Shown here piece by piece: positions 17,053-26,600 of a stretch of DNA of 64,000 bases. Position numbers and translations under genes: made by a program. Where the stretch lies: the NCBI RefSeq assembly GCF_026191635.1, contig NZ_JAKRRW010000001.1, forward strand, positions 1-64,000, given 5' to 3'. The notes under the pieces are model-generated. The model was given only the letters and a program-made list of their open reading frames with translations, did no database searches and had not been told where the DNA came from. This DNA comes from Photobacterium obscurum. GTDB lineage: Bacteria > Pseudomonadota > Gammaproteobacteria > Enterobacterales > Vibrionaceae. Every line of letters begins with the position of its first letter. The stretch's first letter is position 1.

Positions 17053-18291
17053 ATGGAGCTTTTTTTCGTACTGCTTATCCTGCTGATCACCACGCGAATC
17101 TTTGGCGAATTAGCAGAACGACTGGGGCAGCCCAGCCTTGTCGGAGAACTGGTTGCCGGTATTGCACTCGGTGCTATAGCTGCTCAATATACAGGTCTAT
17201 CTCCCTTTATCGATGGGCTGGAACACAACCCTATTTTCAACACTATCACAGATCTTGGAATGTTCTTTATCATGCTGTTTGCTGGTATTGAATTACAACC
17301 AAACCGGTTGATTGAGTATTCCCGGGGGGCGCTGGTGGTGGCTGTCTGCGGAATGATTTTGCCAATGACGTTAGGTATCGGTCTCGGATGGCTCTTTCTT
17401 CCACCTTCAGAGGTTTTATTTGCTCAGTGTGTTTTTCTTGGTACCGCCCTCGCAATAACGGCGGTACCAGCAACAGTTCGTATTTTGATGGATCTTGGCA
17501 AGCTAAAATCACCATCAGGACAAATTATCGTGTCCGCAGCAGTGTTCGACGATATTCTAAGCCTACTGCTACTCACCTGGCTAACCGCGTTAATCAAAGC
17601 TGAACCATCGACGAACAATTTCGAGCTCGGAACAATCAGCATACAAGTCATTGTTTTCTTTAGCATAACAATTATTGTCGGTGTATTTGTTTTTCCCTTC
17701 GGCGGACGCTTTTTCGGCACGTTCAAACAACGAGAAATTAACTTCAGTGCACTTCTTGTCAGTGCATTGACCTTTGCCGTTCTGGCTGAGGCTCTCGAAC
17801 TACACTTCATTATCGGCGCTTTTATTGCCGGTTTGTTTTTTAATCGCAAAACCATCAGTGAAACGGCGTATGACGATGTTCGAAATAAAGCCTCAGCCAT
17901 GACTTATGGCTTTCTTGCTCCGATTTTTTTTGCATCCGTGGGCCTGCACCTCGATTTATCCGCCATCCTCGTTGTGCCCGCTTTTGTTATCAGCCTGCTG
18001 CTCGCTGCTTTTTTTGGCAAATTTATTGCCGCAGGGGGTGCTGCTCGGTTAATTGGCTTTTCCTGGAAGGAAGCAACCGCTATTGGCGTGGGAATGAGTG
18101 CCAGAGGAGCAGTAGAGCTGGTAATTGCGAACATCGCACTCAAAGCAGGATTGTTTCATGCTCTGGCTGTCAGCTCTCCTGTAGCAGAGAATATATATTC
18201 TGCCGTTGTCATTATGGCAGTAGTAACCACCCTGATCACACCCGTACTGCTGAAGATCATCTACAGCACAAAAGTTGACTCTGTGTCATAA
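17053..18291 (+). CDS. CPA2-family cation:proton antiporter
   Basis: This 412-residue integral membrane protein has about 11-12 helices. The paired acidic residues in the core (Asp166-Asp167 in VFDDIL) mark the CPA2 family and suggest electrogenic Na+/H+ or K+/H+ exchange. Other typical segments are VGELVAGIALG (about 30-40) and a GMSARGAVELVIA motif near residue 350. There is no C-terminal TrkA-N domain, so it is a short KefB-like form. A small channel-like gene follows after 61 bases. Confidence 0.88.
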   Translation: MELFFVLLILLITTRIFGELAERLGQPSLVGELVAGIALGAIAAQYTGLSPFIDGLEHNPIFNTITDLGMFFIMLFAGIELQPNRLIEYSRGALVVAVCGMILPMTLGIGLGWLFLPPSEVLFAQCVFLGTALAITAVPATVRILMDLGKLKSPSGQIIVSAAVFDDILSLLLLTWLTALIKAEPSTNNFELGTISIQVIVFFSITIIVGVFVFPFGGRFFGTFKQREINFSALLVSALTFAVLAEALELHFIIGAFIAGLFFNRKTISETAYDDVRNKASAMTYGFLAPIFFASVGLHLDLSAILVVPAFVISLLLAAFFGKFIAAGGAARLIGFSWKEATAIGVGMSARGAVELVIANIALKAGLFHALAVSSPVAENIYSAVVIMAVVTTLITPVLLKIIYSTKVDSVS

Positions 18292-18352
18292 GCTCAAAAC
18301 AATCGTACGGTAAAAAATTCAAACAATAGAGATAATAGTCAGCGAGGCCAAT

Positions 18353-18781
18353 GTGTTAGCTGTATTTTTAGTGAATAGTTCCATCGTTGCTATTGCGGTG
18401 ATGATCCATTATGAGATTCTATATCACCTCACAAAGCTGATGCCTAAAATGACGCTTCTGCATCGATTAAGAATCGTTTTTGGTGTATTTGGCGCGCTAA
18501 TCGCCCACACCGTAGAGGTGTGGATATTTGCTTTCGCCTACTATTTTATGCACCACACCGAAGGGTGGGGACAGCTCTCCGGCAACTTCGACGGTAGCCT
18601 GATGGATTGTGGCTATTTCTCCTTCACCACCTTTACCACCCTAGGCTTTGGTGATATTGAGCCATTGGGCAACCTACGCTATCTAACCGGGGTAGAATCC
18701 CTCACCGGCCTTGTGCTAATCACCTGGACGGCCTCTTTCCTCTATCTCGAAATGCGCCGCTACTGGAGTCTGGGCAAGTAG
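18353..18781 (+). CDS. Small two-helix potassium-channel-like protein (Ion_trans_2)
   Basis: The 142-residue protein has membrane helices near 5-25, 42-66 and 112-133 and a pore loop with TLGFGD at 96-101, close to the K+ filter TVGYGD. This is the PF07885 layout plus one extra N-terminal helix. Ion selectivity cannot be judged because Val/Tyr are replaced by Leu/Phe. It starts at GTG 18353, because the ATG at 18351 is closed at once by a stop. It may be co-transcribed with the antiporter. Confidence 0.75.
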   Translation: MLAVFLVNSSIVAIAVMIHYEILYHLTKLMPKMTLLHRLRIVFGVFGALIAHTVEVWIFAFAYYFMHHTEGWGQLSGNFDGSLMDCGYFSFTTFTTLGFGDIEPLGNLRYLTGVESLTGLVLITWTASFLYLEMRRYWSLGK

Positions 18782-18865
18782 TAAAGAAATAGCCCTAAAA
18801 TCGATACCATGTCCTAAGCTTAGCTATTACCCTTTTCACTCATCTGCAGCACAGGGAAGAAGCTT

Positions 18866-19243
18866 ATGAATAAAACAGCGATTGACACATGGCACCAAAT
18901 CATCGAAACCAGAGACCCTTCGGCATTAAAAACACTCCTTGCCGATAACGTCACCTTTCACTCCCCCGTCGTTCATACCCCTCAGGTAGGCAAAGCAATT
19001 ACCACTCACTATTTAACCACAGCCTTTGATGTGCTTTTCAACGAGAGCTTTCAGTATGATCGCGAAGTTATCAATGATGGTGAAGCCGTACTGGAATTTA
19101 GCACCGAGATTGAAGGGATTACTATCAATGGTGTCGACATGATCCGCTGGGATCATAACGATCAGATCGTTGACTTCAAAGTGATGCTACGCCCGCTTAA
19201 AGCCATCAACCTTGTCCATCAAATCATGGCGGCCAAGTTGTAA
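18866..19243 (+). CDS. NTF2/SnoaL-like protein
   Basis: This 125-residue cytoplasmic protein has the cone-shaped NTF2-like fold pattern: N-terminal helices with WHQIIETRDP, then alternating strands ending in a DFKVMLRPL strand. Such proteins are small isomerases, hydrolases or binding subunits. Nothing in the sequence or neighbours fixes the substrate. GAAGAAG upstream of the ATG is a fair ribosome site. Confidence 0.75.
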   Translation: MNKTAIDTWHQIIETRDPSALKTLLADNVTFHSPVVHTPQVGKAITTHYLTTAFDVLFNESFQYDREVINDGEAVLEFSTEIEGITINGVDMIRWDHNDQIVDFKVMLRPLKAINLVHQIMAAKL

Positions 19244-19268
19244 GTGCCTTTTTGACATGAAATCCGGC

Positions 19269-19300
19269 AAAAGACTTCTGCGTTAGTTCAAACGCAGAAG
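19269..19300 (-). terminator. Terminator of the minus-strand LysR gene
   Basis: A perfect 8-bp stem (CTTCTGCG/CGCAGAAG, 19275-19300) is followed on the minus strand by TCTTTT. Confidence 0.6.
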
Positions 19301-19310
19301 CTAGTTCGGG

Positions 19311-20234
19311 TTAACTATCAGCTGCCGATAAATGTTCAATACCTCGCCAAAATTGATCGATAGCAGGACGTGTCTGACTTTTCGAACGATAACAAACAAC
19401 ATCAAGAGAAATCACCGTATCGGGTTGTTCGGGAAAAGCCTGTACCAACAAGCCTTGCTCTAGTTCTGTTTCGATTGCATGCAATGGTGCCCAAGCCACA
19501 CCGCTTCCGTTGACAGCCATTTTAATCAAGGATTCACTAAGAGTTGTTTCAAACACCTGCTCAAGGGGGAGCTGCTGTTTTGCAATGAGGGGCTCTACGG
19601 CATTGAACAAAAAAGTATGCTCGGAATAAGCGAGGTAAGGATAACTTTGATCACCTTGAAGACGCTGTAACAATTTAGGCGCAATTACCGGAATAATATT
19701 TTCTTTAAACACCAAGCAGCGATCCAATTTATTTTCAATCAAGAAAGATGGACGCATTCCTTTCGTATCATAGGCAAACAATATGTCGTTAGAATTATCG
19801 AGCAATGCTTGAAAATGATTATCTATTCCCTGTACCGACGGATTAACAGCAAAGTTAAGTCCTGCTAATAATTGCTCCGCCTGACTCAGCAAACGTGGCA
19901 ACAAATTTACGGCAAAGGAATGGAGGCAAACAATACGCACGGAGTTATCTGTTTTGAGCGAGGCCTGGGAGAAATCATCTTTCGCAACCCTAACCATTTC
20001 AAGCAAGTTTTCGACATAAGGAATAAACCTTTTCCCATGCTCGGTTAGCTCTATTGGGTAAGAGGTTCGATCAAATAATGTTACACCAACCCATAGCTCC
20101 AGCGCTTGGATCCGGCGGCTGAATGCTGACTGCGTAACATGCCTAGCCTGAGCTGCCGCAGAGAAGTTACCATGCTCCCTCAAACTCATAAAGTCATCTA
20201 ACCATTTGAATTCCAATGAAATACCCTCAAACAT
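19311..20234 (-). CDS. LysR-family regulator, HypT (YjiE)-like
   Basis: The 307-residue product has a winged HTH at about residues 8-66 (NFSAAAQARHVTQSAFSRR region) and an effector domain after about 95. The HTH resembles that of E. coli HypT/YjiE, and that gene lies beside iadA in E. coli as this one does here. HypT answers hypochlorite stress, but whether that function is kept cannot be seen. A TTG six codons downstream (20216) has a better ribosome site (GAGGG at seven bases) and may be the true start. The gene is divergent from iadA. Confidence 0.85.
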   Translation of the reverse strand: MFEGISLEFKWLDDFMSLREHGNFSAAAQARHVTQSAFSRRIQALELWVGVTLFDRTSYPIELTEHGKRFIPYVENLLEMVRVAKDDFSQASLKTDNSVRIVCLHSFAVNLLPRLLSQAEQLLAGLNFAVNPSVQGIDNHFQALLDNSNDILFAYDTKGMRPSFLIENKLDRCLVFKENIIPVIAPKLLQRLQGDQSYPYLAYSEHTFLFNAVEPLIAKQQLPLEQVFETTLSESLIKMAVNGSGVAWAPLHAIETELEQGLLVQAFPEQPDTVISLDVVCYRSKSQTRPAIDQFWRGIEHLSAADS

Positions 20235-20406
20235 CCCTATATATGATCTGAACGCATACTATCATTCGAAATCAGCAATGGAAATCGAAATACTCATAAA
20301 GAAAGTACGGGTATGCTGTGCGAAGAATAAATACACCAATAAATAATTCGTTACAGCTGATGAATTTTCACCTCAAGAAATAACACCCACAACATCTGGA
20401 GGAAAC

Positions 20407-21543
20407 ATGTTTACCCTACTTAAAAATGCAGAGCTCTATTGCCCCGAGCCTATAGGAAGAACCGATATTCTGTTGGCCTATGGAAAGATAATTGCCATTG
20501 AGGCCGATCTAAAACTGTCGGGACTGAGCAATATAACGACCATTGATTGTGGTGGCAAAATCACCAGCCCGGGGCTGATTGATCAACATATCCATCTCAC
20601 TGGTGGTGGAGGGGAAGCCGGATTTGCCAGCAGAACCCCGCAAGTTTCACTTTCAAAATTAATTCAGGCAGGAACGACCACAGTTGTCGGGGTATTAGGA
20701 ACCGACGGTATTTCTCGTTCACCCAAAGATCTCTATGCCAAAGCCTCTGCGCTTACAGAAGAAGGTATTACCGCCTTTATGCACACAGGATCTTATGAAG
20801 TCCCCACCAAAACCATTACCGGTAATATTCGTGACGATTTGACCTTTATTCCCAATATTCTCGGGGTAAAAATAGCTCTTGCCGATCATCGAGGTTCGTA
20901 CCCGACCACACAGGAGTTGGTTCGAATCGTCTCTGACCTTCGAATTGCCAGCCTACTATCCGGAAAACGTGGCGTCTTACATACCCATATGGGAAACCTC
21001 CCACAACCATTTCTTCAAATCAATGAACTGCTTGAGATGGGACTTCCAATCCATCATTTCTCTCCCACCCATGTTGCCCGAACCGAAGCACTGTTTGACG
21101 AAGCGATCGGATTCGCACTCAAAGGCGGCTGTATTGATATCACCTCAGGCGGAAGCCGTTTCACGCCGCCAGAGCATGCTGTAAAGCTGGCACTAGAGTC
21201 CGGTGTTGCGGCCAATAAAATCACGATCAGCTCGGATGGTAACGGGAGCTTGCCAAGATTCGACGATCAGGGCGAGCTAACAGGCCTCACTGCAGCCGAT
21301 GTCGATAGCAACCTTTTATTACTGCCTAAACTCATTGATCAAGGGGTTTCTATTGAACAAGCTATTGCCATGATGACGGCAAATGTTGCGGACTCTTTAG
21401 GCATTAGCAAAGGACGTATTAAGACAGGGCAGGATGCTGATATCTGTATTTTCAACGAGGATTTAAGTCTGCACACCGTGATTGCCAAAGGCAAAACCAT
21501 GCTAACTGACAACTCTCTGCTAGTGACCGGCAACTTTGAATAA
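20407..21543 (+). CDS. iadA: Isoaspartyl dipeptidase (beta-aspartyl peptidase)
   Basis: This 378-residue amidohydrolase splits beta-aspartyl dipeptides that arise from damaged proteins, releasing aspartate. The binuclear metal site can be traced: His61 and His63 (HIH), probable carboxylated Lys155 (GVKIALAD), His194 (LHTHMG), His222 (SPTHV) and Asp277 (SSDGNGS). Length is about that of E. coli IadA. AGGAGGAAAC precedes the ATG. A DcuC-type transporter follows after 12 bases, so uptake or exchange of aspartate or C4 acids and dipeptide breakdown appear coupled. Confidence 0.93.
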   Translation: MFTLLKNAELYCPEPIGRTDILLAYGKIIAIEADLKLSGLSNITTIDCGGKITSPGLIDQHIHLTGGGGEAGFASRTPQVSLSKLIQAGTTTVVGVLGTDGISRSPKDLYAKASALTEEGITAFMHTGSYEVPTKTITGNIRDDLTFIPNILGVKIALADHRGSYPTTQELVRIVSDLRIASLLSGKRGVLHTHMGNLPQPFLQINELLEMGLPIHHFSPTHVARTEALFDEAIGFALKGGCIDITSGGSRFTPPEHAVKLALESGVAANKITISSDGNGSLPRFDDQGELTGLTAADVDSNLLLLPKLIDQGVSIEQAIAMMTANVADSLGISKGRIKTGQDADICIFNEDLSLHTVIAKGKTMLTDNSLLVTGNFE

Positions 21544-21555
21544 AGAGATAATAAA

Positions 21556-23019
21556 ATGAGTTTACTTATTGCTTTGATCGGACTTATTTTTGCCGGTCGC
21601 CTTATATTGAAGAACTACAATCCGCAAGCCGTATTATTTTTAACCGGTATCGCAATGATGGTCATTGCGATATTTACCAACAACGCAATATTTGTCGATA
21701 AATCCACAGGGTGGCTCGGCTTCGATATCTTTGAGTATATTCGGGATACATTCAGTAACCGTGCTGGAGGGCTCGGCCTTAAAATTATGTTGATCGGCGG
21801 TTTTGCTATGTTTATGTCGGTCATCGGTGCCAGCCAGGTAATGGTTAAAGTGGCAGCCAAGCCATTAATGAAGCTGAACTCTCCCTACCTGATGCTAGCA
21901 CTTGCCCTTATTCTCGGCCAGGTACTATCGCTATTTATTTCCAGCGCAACGGGGTTAGGACTGTTGCTGATGGCAACACTCTATCCAGTATTAATCCGCT
22001 TAGGCTGTAGCAAGGCCGCCGTGGCCGCCGTACTTGCCAGTACCTGTGCCATTGAGTTCGGGCCGGGCTCAGGCAATTCAATATTGGCAGCCCAAACAGC
22101 TGGAATGGACATCACTGACTTTTTTGTCAACGAACAGCTTCCGGTTATCAGCATATTAGTTGTTGTTGTTGCGGCTATCCACGCTTTCGTACAACGCTAT
22201 TTTGATAGCAAGCTACCAGCGGAAGAACAAGCCGTACAGCTGCAAGGTAATAACAAAGATACCGAAACTGAAGCTCCTCTTTATTACTTACTGCTACCAA
22301 TGCTGCCATTATTTTTCATGTTGACCTTCAGCAAAATGGGGGTCGGTACGATTCGAGTAGGAATGGATACGGCAATCTTACTCAGTATCTTTATCGGACT
22401 GGTATGTGAGTACATTCGCTATAGACAGGCCAAGCCGGTATTTGAAAAGTTGCAAGGCGTCTTTAATGATATGGGCAAGGTATTCGCAACTGTCGTTACT
22501 CTTATCATTGCGGGCCAAACATTTGCGATGGGGCTGAAATCAATTGGAGCTATCGAAGCGTTGCTGAATCTGGCCAGCAGCGCAGGTTTCAGTGCCAGTA
22601 TCATTGTTCTCTTCATGGCCATCCTGACCTTTTCGATCTCGGCATTAATGGGGTCAGGAAACGCTGCCTTCTTCTCCTTTGCTCCTATGGTGCCTGAAAT
22701 CGCACAGAAGATTGGAACCAACGTCGCTGACATGATCCTGCCAATCCAGCTATCAGCGGGGATGGGGCGAACTATTTCACCGATTGCCGGCGTTATTATT
22801 GCGGTTGCAGGGATCTCTGGCTTGTCTCCTTTTGATATTGTGCGTCGCACTGTTATCCCAATGCTGAGTGGCTGGTTAATCATGCTAGCAATCACTTTTA
22901 CACGCAGCGGCCAGTTCATGGAACTACTTCCATTCTTGTTAGGCATCATTGCACTGATCACTGCTGCGGCTATGATTCACAAGAAAAGAGCAGCCCAAAA
23001 ACGCATTAAACTGGCATAG
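21556..23019 (+). CDS. dcuC: DcuC-family anaerobic C4-dicarboxylate transporter
   Basis: This 487-residue, roughly 12-helix membrane protein has the DcuC family pattern, including a helical hairpin with GLGLLLMATLYP and GSGNSILAA near 140-180 and a GSGNAAFFSF segment near 375. The family carries fumarate, succinate, malate and aspartate, often by exchange. In E. coli the genes after iadA are yjiG and yjiH; here a DcuC takes that place, presumably exporting or exchanging the aspartate or fumarate made from isoaspartyl peptides. Confidence 0.88.
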   Translation: MSLLIALIGLIFAGRLILKNYNPQAVLFLTGIAMMVIAIFTNNAIFVDKSTGWLGFDIFEYIRDTFSNRAGGLGLKIMLIGGFAMFMSVIGASQVMVKVAAKPLMKLNSPYLMLALALILGQVLSLFISSATGLGLLLMATLYPVLIRLGCSKAAVAAVLASTCAIEFGPGSGNSILAAQTAGMDITDFFVNEQLPVISILVVVVAAIHAFVQRYFDSKLPAEEQAVQLQGNNKDTETEAPLYYLLLPMLPLFFMLTFSKMGVGTIRVGMDTAILLSIFIGLVCEYIRYRQAKPVFEKLQGVFNDMGKVFATVVTLIIAGQTFAMGLKSIGAIEALLNLASSAGFSASIIVLFMAILTFSISALMGSGNAAFFSFAPMVPEIAQKIGTNVADMILPIQLSAGMGRTISPIAGVIIAVAGISGLSPFDIVRRTVIPMLSGWLIMLAITFTRSGQFMELLPFLLGIIALITAAAMIHKKRAAQKRIKLA

Positions 23020-23084
23020 TGATCCACCTGCCTAAAAGCAATTATTCATTCTCAACCTTGGAATATCTGCGAAGTTGACCTAAA

Positions 23085-23122
23085 AAAGCGCCGCCATATT
23101 ACAATTACAATGGCGGCGCTTT
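23085..23122 (+). terminator. Terminator after iadA-dcuC
   Basis: A 13-bp perfect stem (AAAGCGCCGCCAT/ATGGCGGCGCTTT) with T-rich 3' flank. A-rich sequence on the left lets it work for both converging transcripts. Confidence 0.85.
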
Positions 23123-23200
23123 CTTGCTTATTCGATAATATCTAATACCAACAGAATAATAAGTAGAATGTCATCAACATGCCCTCGCCCATGTTCGCAG

Positions 23201-23719
23201 TCAGGACTCCACCTCGAGAGAAGATATAGATGGAGCTTGCACCTTAAGTGATAATGTCAGGCTAAAACTGGCAACGGGATCATCACCATCGAGTGAGGGG
23301 CACGTGACAGTCACCGAAACCGGCTCATTAATTCGTTTACCGGTTTGATGACTCTGCTCTAGCATTTCACGGATCATTTTTCCTTGGTAGCAACTGAAAA
23401 CCACATCATCTTCAGGCCGACGATAGAAGTCCCCCTGTACAGATTTAAAGGCAAGAGAAACATCCATCCCTGAGTTATTAGCCATATCCATAGCCAACAG
23501 CCCAGCAGCAACATCAGCTCCTATGGCCAGTGCTCCAAAATACATACTTTCAAGGTGGTTTTTGGTCTTTTCGTTTAGCGGTATTTTCAGCATCAAATGC
23601 TCGTCACTAATTTCCAAGATCTCCGGTGTACAATAATCGATTAACTTAACCTTATGTTTGCCAAACTGTTTCAGCATCTGATTGGCTCGAGCCATTCTGC
23701 AAGTATTGGTGCTATCCAT
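23201..23719 (-). CDS. DUF4442 hotdog-fold thioesterase-like protein
   Basis: The 172-residue protein shows the PaaI/DUF4442 hotdog pattern: an N-terminal helix with LIDYCTPEI, then LMLKIPLNEKTKNHLESMYFG (the helix that packs in the hotdog), GADVAAGLL, and strands with VSVTVTCPS near the end. It probably hydrolyses or binds an acyl-CoA. The substrate is unknown. No operon partner is seen. Confidence 0.75.
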   Translation of the reverse strand: MDSTNTCRMARANQMLKQFGKHKVKLIDYCTPEILEISDEHLMLKIPLNEKTKNHLESMYFGALAIGADVAAGLLAMDMANNSGMDVSLAFKSVQGDFYRRPEDDVVFSCYQGKMIREMLEQSHQTGKRINEPVSVTVTCPSLDGDDPVASFSLTLSLKVQAPSISSLEVES

Positions 23720-23982
23720 TGCTTTATCTCTTTAAGTTAACTCATTAGACCAGTTAAGTCCGGTAACGGAAAAAAGTCAAATATGGTTAGCCAGATCCCC
23801 TACACAGGTATGTATTGATATTTATTGATCAACACCGCAGACATCAAACATAGTACGTTGATAATCTCTATGTGTACTGCCAGTAGCGCAGTAGACAATG
23901 ACGATTTACCTTCCTAATTAATAAAATACGAGAAAAAGACCCTCTTCCCTGAAAAGGCTGAGATGGCTAAGGATAACTATGA

Positions 23983-25350
23983 ATGGAAACTATCTGGCTT
24001 AAAAATCCTTTGGCAACTTACACCGGAACCGACGACGATGCCCGAGGTGGCGTGGTCATCCAAGGTGACAAGGTTATTGAGCTTATTAGTATGAGCGGCG
24101 AGCCCACCCACCCGATTGATGCTGTTGTCGATGCAAGCCAGCATGTAGTGACGCCAGGATTGATCAACGCCCACCACCACTTTTACCAGACTCTCACGCG
24201 CGCCTACCCTGACGCGCTGAACAAAGAACTGTTCCACTGGCTTCAAACTCTCTACCCGGTTTGGGCCGGACTTGATGAAGAAATGATGAGCCTGGCCACC
24301 GAAGTTGCGCTGGTCGAGATGATGATGTCAGGCTGTACCACAGCTTCCGATCATCATTATCTGATCCCGACTGGGCTTGAGCACGCCATTGATCTGCAGA
24401 TCCAGGCTGCCAACAAATTAGGCGTTCGCGCCATATTCACCCGTGGATCAATGAGCCTAGGTGAAGATAACGGCGGCTTGCCTCCTCGCCATACCATTCA
24501 GAGCGAGCAAACTATCCTCGATGACAGTTTGCGCCTGATCCGTGACTACCACCAGCGCGAGGACGGAGCCATGATTCAGCTGGCTCTCGCCCCGTGTTCG
24601 CCCTTCTCTGTCACCACAGATCTGATGAAGGAAACCGCTCGGATCGCCAAGACTGAAAATGTCATGGTACATACTCACCTCTGCGAGACCATTGATGAAG
24701 AAGACTTCTGCCTGCAGCGCTTTGGCCTTCGTCCTGTCGATTACCTTGAAAATGTCGGCTGGCTAAACCAACGAACCTGGCTCGCTCACGGTATTCATTT
24801 CAATAATGAAGAAATTAAGCGCCTGGGCCAGGCTGGTGTCGGAGTTTGTCACTGTCCATCATCAAATATGATGCTGGCATCCGGGATCTGCCGTAACAAA
24901 GAACTGGAAGCAGCCGGTGCCAATGTGGGACTGGGCGTTGACGGTTCGGCCTCTAATGATGGCTCGAATTTGATTAATGAGGTCAGGATGGCTTTGTACA
25001 TCCAACGCCTGCGTTATGGCTCTGCTAACGTCAGTCATTTCGACGCCCTACGCTGGGCGACTGCCGGTTCGGCCAAGGTGATGGGGCGTCAGGATATCGG
25101 TGTACTAGCCGTTGGCAAGCAGGCTGATATTGCCATGTTCAAATTGGATGATATCCGCTTCTCAGGTGCCCATGATCCACTCGCCGCCTTGATCCTATGC
25201 GGTGCCTATCAGGCAGACCGCGTCATGGTAGCCGGCCAATGGCGTGTTCACGACGGCCATGTTATCGGGGTTGACCTTGAACAATTGCTACATCGCCACC
25301 GCAATGCAGCAAAACGATTGGCACAGAAAGCCCAGCATCTAAAATCCTAA
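23983..25350 (+). CDS. 8-oxoguanine deaminase-like amidohydrolase
   Basis: This 455-residue amidohydrolase of the TrzN/AtzC-like group has the metal motif NAHHHF (His64/His66), a second-site His in VHTHLCET near 225, LAHGIHF near 262 and GVDGSASND near 320. The HHHFYQTLTR segment and overall length match enzymes shown to deaminate 8-oxoguanine to urate in Pseudomonas. Guanine or hydroxyatrazine-type substrates are alternatives. A RutR-like TetR gene is convergent downstream, and xdhC lies upstream in the window, in line with purine breakdown. Confidence 0.85.
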   Translation: METIWLKNPLATYTGTDDDARGGVVIQGDKVIELISMSGEPTHPIDAVVDASQHVVTPGLINAHHHFYQTLTRAYPDALNKELFHWLQTLYPVWAGLDEEMMSLATEVALVEMMMSGCTTASDHHYLIPTGLEHAIDLQIQAANKLGVRAIFTRGSMSLGEDNGGLPPRHTIQSEQTILDDSLRLIRDYHQREDGAMIQLALAPCSPFSVTTDLMKETARIAKTENVMVHTHLCETIDEEDFCLQRFGLRPVDYLENVGWLNQRTWLAHGIHFNNEEIKRLGQAGVGVCHCPSSNMMLASGICRNKELEAAGANVGLGVDGSASNDGSNLINEVRMALYIQRLRYGSANVSHFDALRWATAGSAKVMGRQDIGVLAVGKQADIAMFKLDDIRFSGAHDPLAALILCGAYQADRVMVAGQWRVHDGHVIGVDLEQLLHRHRNAAKRLAQKAQHLKS

Positions 25351-25361
25351 ACCTAGAACCT

Positions 25362-25410
25362 AAAGCCGGTCCACTCGTTTATTAGTAGAACTAACTTCGG
25401 GACCGACTTT
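25362..25410. terminator. Bidirectional terminator between the deaminase and TetR genes
   Basis: An inverted repeat AAAGCCGGTCC / GGGACCGACTTT, with one bulge, lies between convergent genes and has A- or T-rich flanks. Confidence 0.65.
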
Positions 25411-25428
25411 CTAAAAACAAAACCTGTC

Positions 25429-26040
25429 TCAGGCTTGTTCTAACTGACAACCACGGATAACTAACTGGGTCAAAAATGTAGCTGCATCAGCAAAGTCCTG
25501 CTCATCAAGCTGGTCTTTTTCCATCACCTTACAAATCTGCCAACTAAAGTCCGCATAGGTTTGTGTTGCAGCCCAAATCGTAAACATCAAATGCTGGGGA
25601 GAAATATCCGCCATAGCTCCGCGTTCAATCCAGCCGGTAAACTTAGCAATAATCATGGTTGACTGGGCATGCAGTTTCTCAGCGATATCTTCAGGCAAGT
25701 ACTTAGCACCGGACATCACCTCATTGGCAAACACTTTGGAGGCGTATGGGTGATCGCGAGAAATACGCAGCTTCGCCTTGATGTATTCGCTCAGCGCCTC
25801 AGATGGGTCATCGAGTTGCTCTATTGGTTTAGAGGCTTCCAATAACGGCAGCGTCACACTTTCCAACACCGCACGGTACAAATTATCTTTTGCTTTGAAG
25901 TAATAATAGATATTGGGCTTAGGTACATCGGCAACTTTGGCAATATCAGCAACCTTAGTCGCCGCATACCCTTGCTCGGCAAACAACTGGCAAGCAACCT
26001 GAATAATAAGCTCTTGGTTTTTCTCTCTTATTCGTGACAT
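25429..26040 (-). CDS. TetR-family regulator, RutR (YcdC)-like
   Basis: The 203-residue product has a TetR HTH at about residues 10-55 (VADIAKVADVPKPNIYYYF region). Its C-terminal domain has the RutR/YcdC pattern, with SEYIKAKLRISRDHPYASKVFANEMSG-like and HLMFTIWAATQTYADF segments that closely parallel RutR. RutR senses uracil and governs pyrimidine and purine catabolism. Control of the convergent deaminase is an inference. Confidence 0.88.
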   Translation of the reverse strand: MSRIREKNQELIIQVACQLFAEQGYAATKVADIAKVADVPKPNIYYYFKAKDNLYRAVLESVTLPLLEASKPIEQLDDPSEALSEYIKAKLRISRDHPYASKVFANEVMSGAKYLPEDIAEKLHAQSTMIIAKFTGWIERGAMADISPQHLMFTIWAATQTYADFSWQICKVMEKDQLDEQDFADAATFLTQLVIRGCQLEQA

Positions 26041-26168
26041 TTATACCCTTGTCTCCCTGATAAACCTGCCAACCAAACGAAGTACTTACCACCACAATAG
26101 CCTCAATATAATGGCCTTACGACAGTGAGCCAGCACATTGTTTTATTTGGTTTTTCTATCTTAAGTGA

Positions 26169-26567
26169 TATCCGATACCAGCGGAAGCCTTGTTATGCGG
26201 TTCATTAGGAACAAGCTGCGTCAAGCTACTGGGATTGGAAGCAGGCCGTACCGGTATTTCTGAACCTGAAGCGCAAGCGGCAGCCATCAACTACAAAACC
26301 GTGGTGATCAAAGACAAGTGCCATACCAATTACTGTGATGGTCAGTCGGATATCTACCTGAAGCTGATCTATGATGATGAAAGCAATAGAGTCCTTGGAG
26401 CCCAGATGGTTGGCCGTAAAGGCGCTGTTCACCGTATCGATGCGATGGCAGTCGCAATCACTGCCGGTATGACCACCGAACAACTAGGTATGATGGATTT
26501 TGCCTATGCGCCACCATTTGCCCGCACCTGGGACATTATGAATGTCGCCGGTAATGTGGCCAAATAG
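26169..26567 (+). pseudogene. C-terminal remnant of a CoA-disulfide reductase/NADH-oxidase-type flavoprotein
   Basis: The frame from a stop at 26166 to 26567 encodes only the dimerisation domain of this family. It has YKTVVIKDK, then VLGAQMVGRKGAVHRIDAMAVAI, and the typical ending MDFAYAPPFARTWDIMNVAGNVA. The FAD and NAD(P) domains, some 300 residues, are missing. Upstream is only the short gap to the TetR gene, with no sign of the rest. No good start or ribosome site exists; the longest frame begins at a TTG (26190). I read it as a decayed gene left by a deletion. Confidence 0.85.
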
Positions 26568-26600
26568 AATAAGTTAATTTACCGCTAAGGTCTCGGTTAT

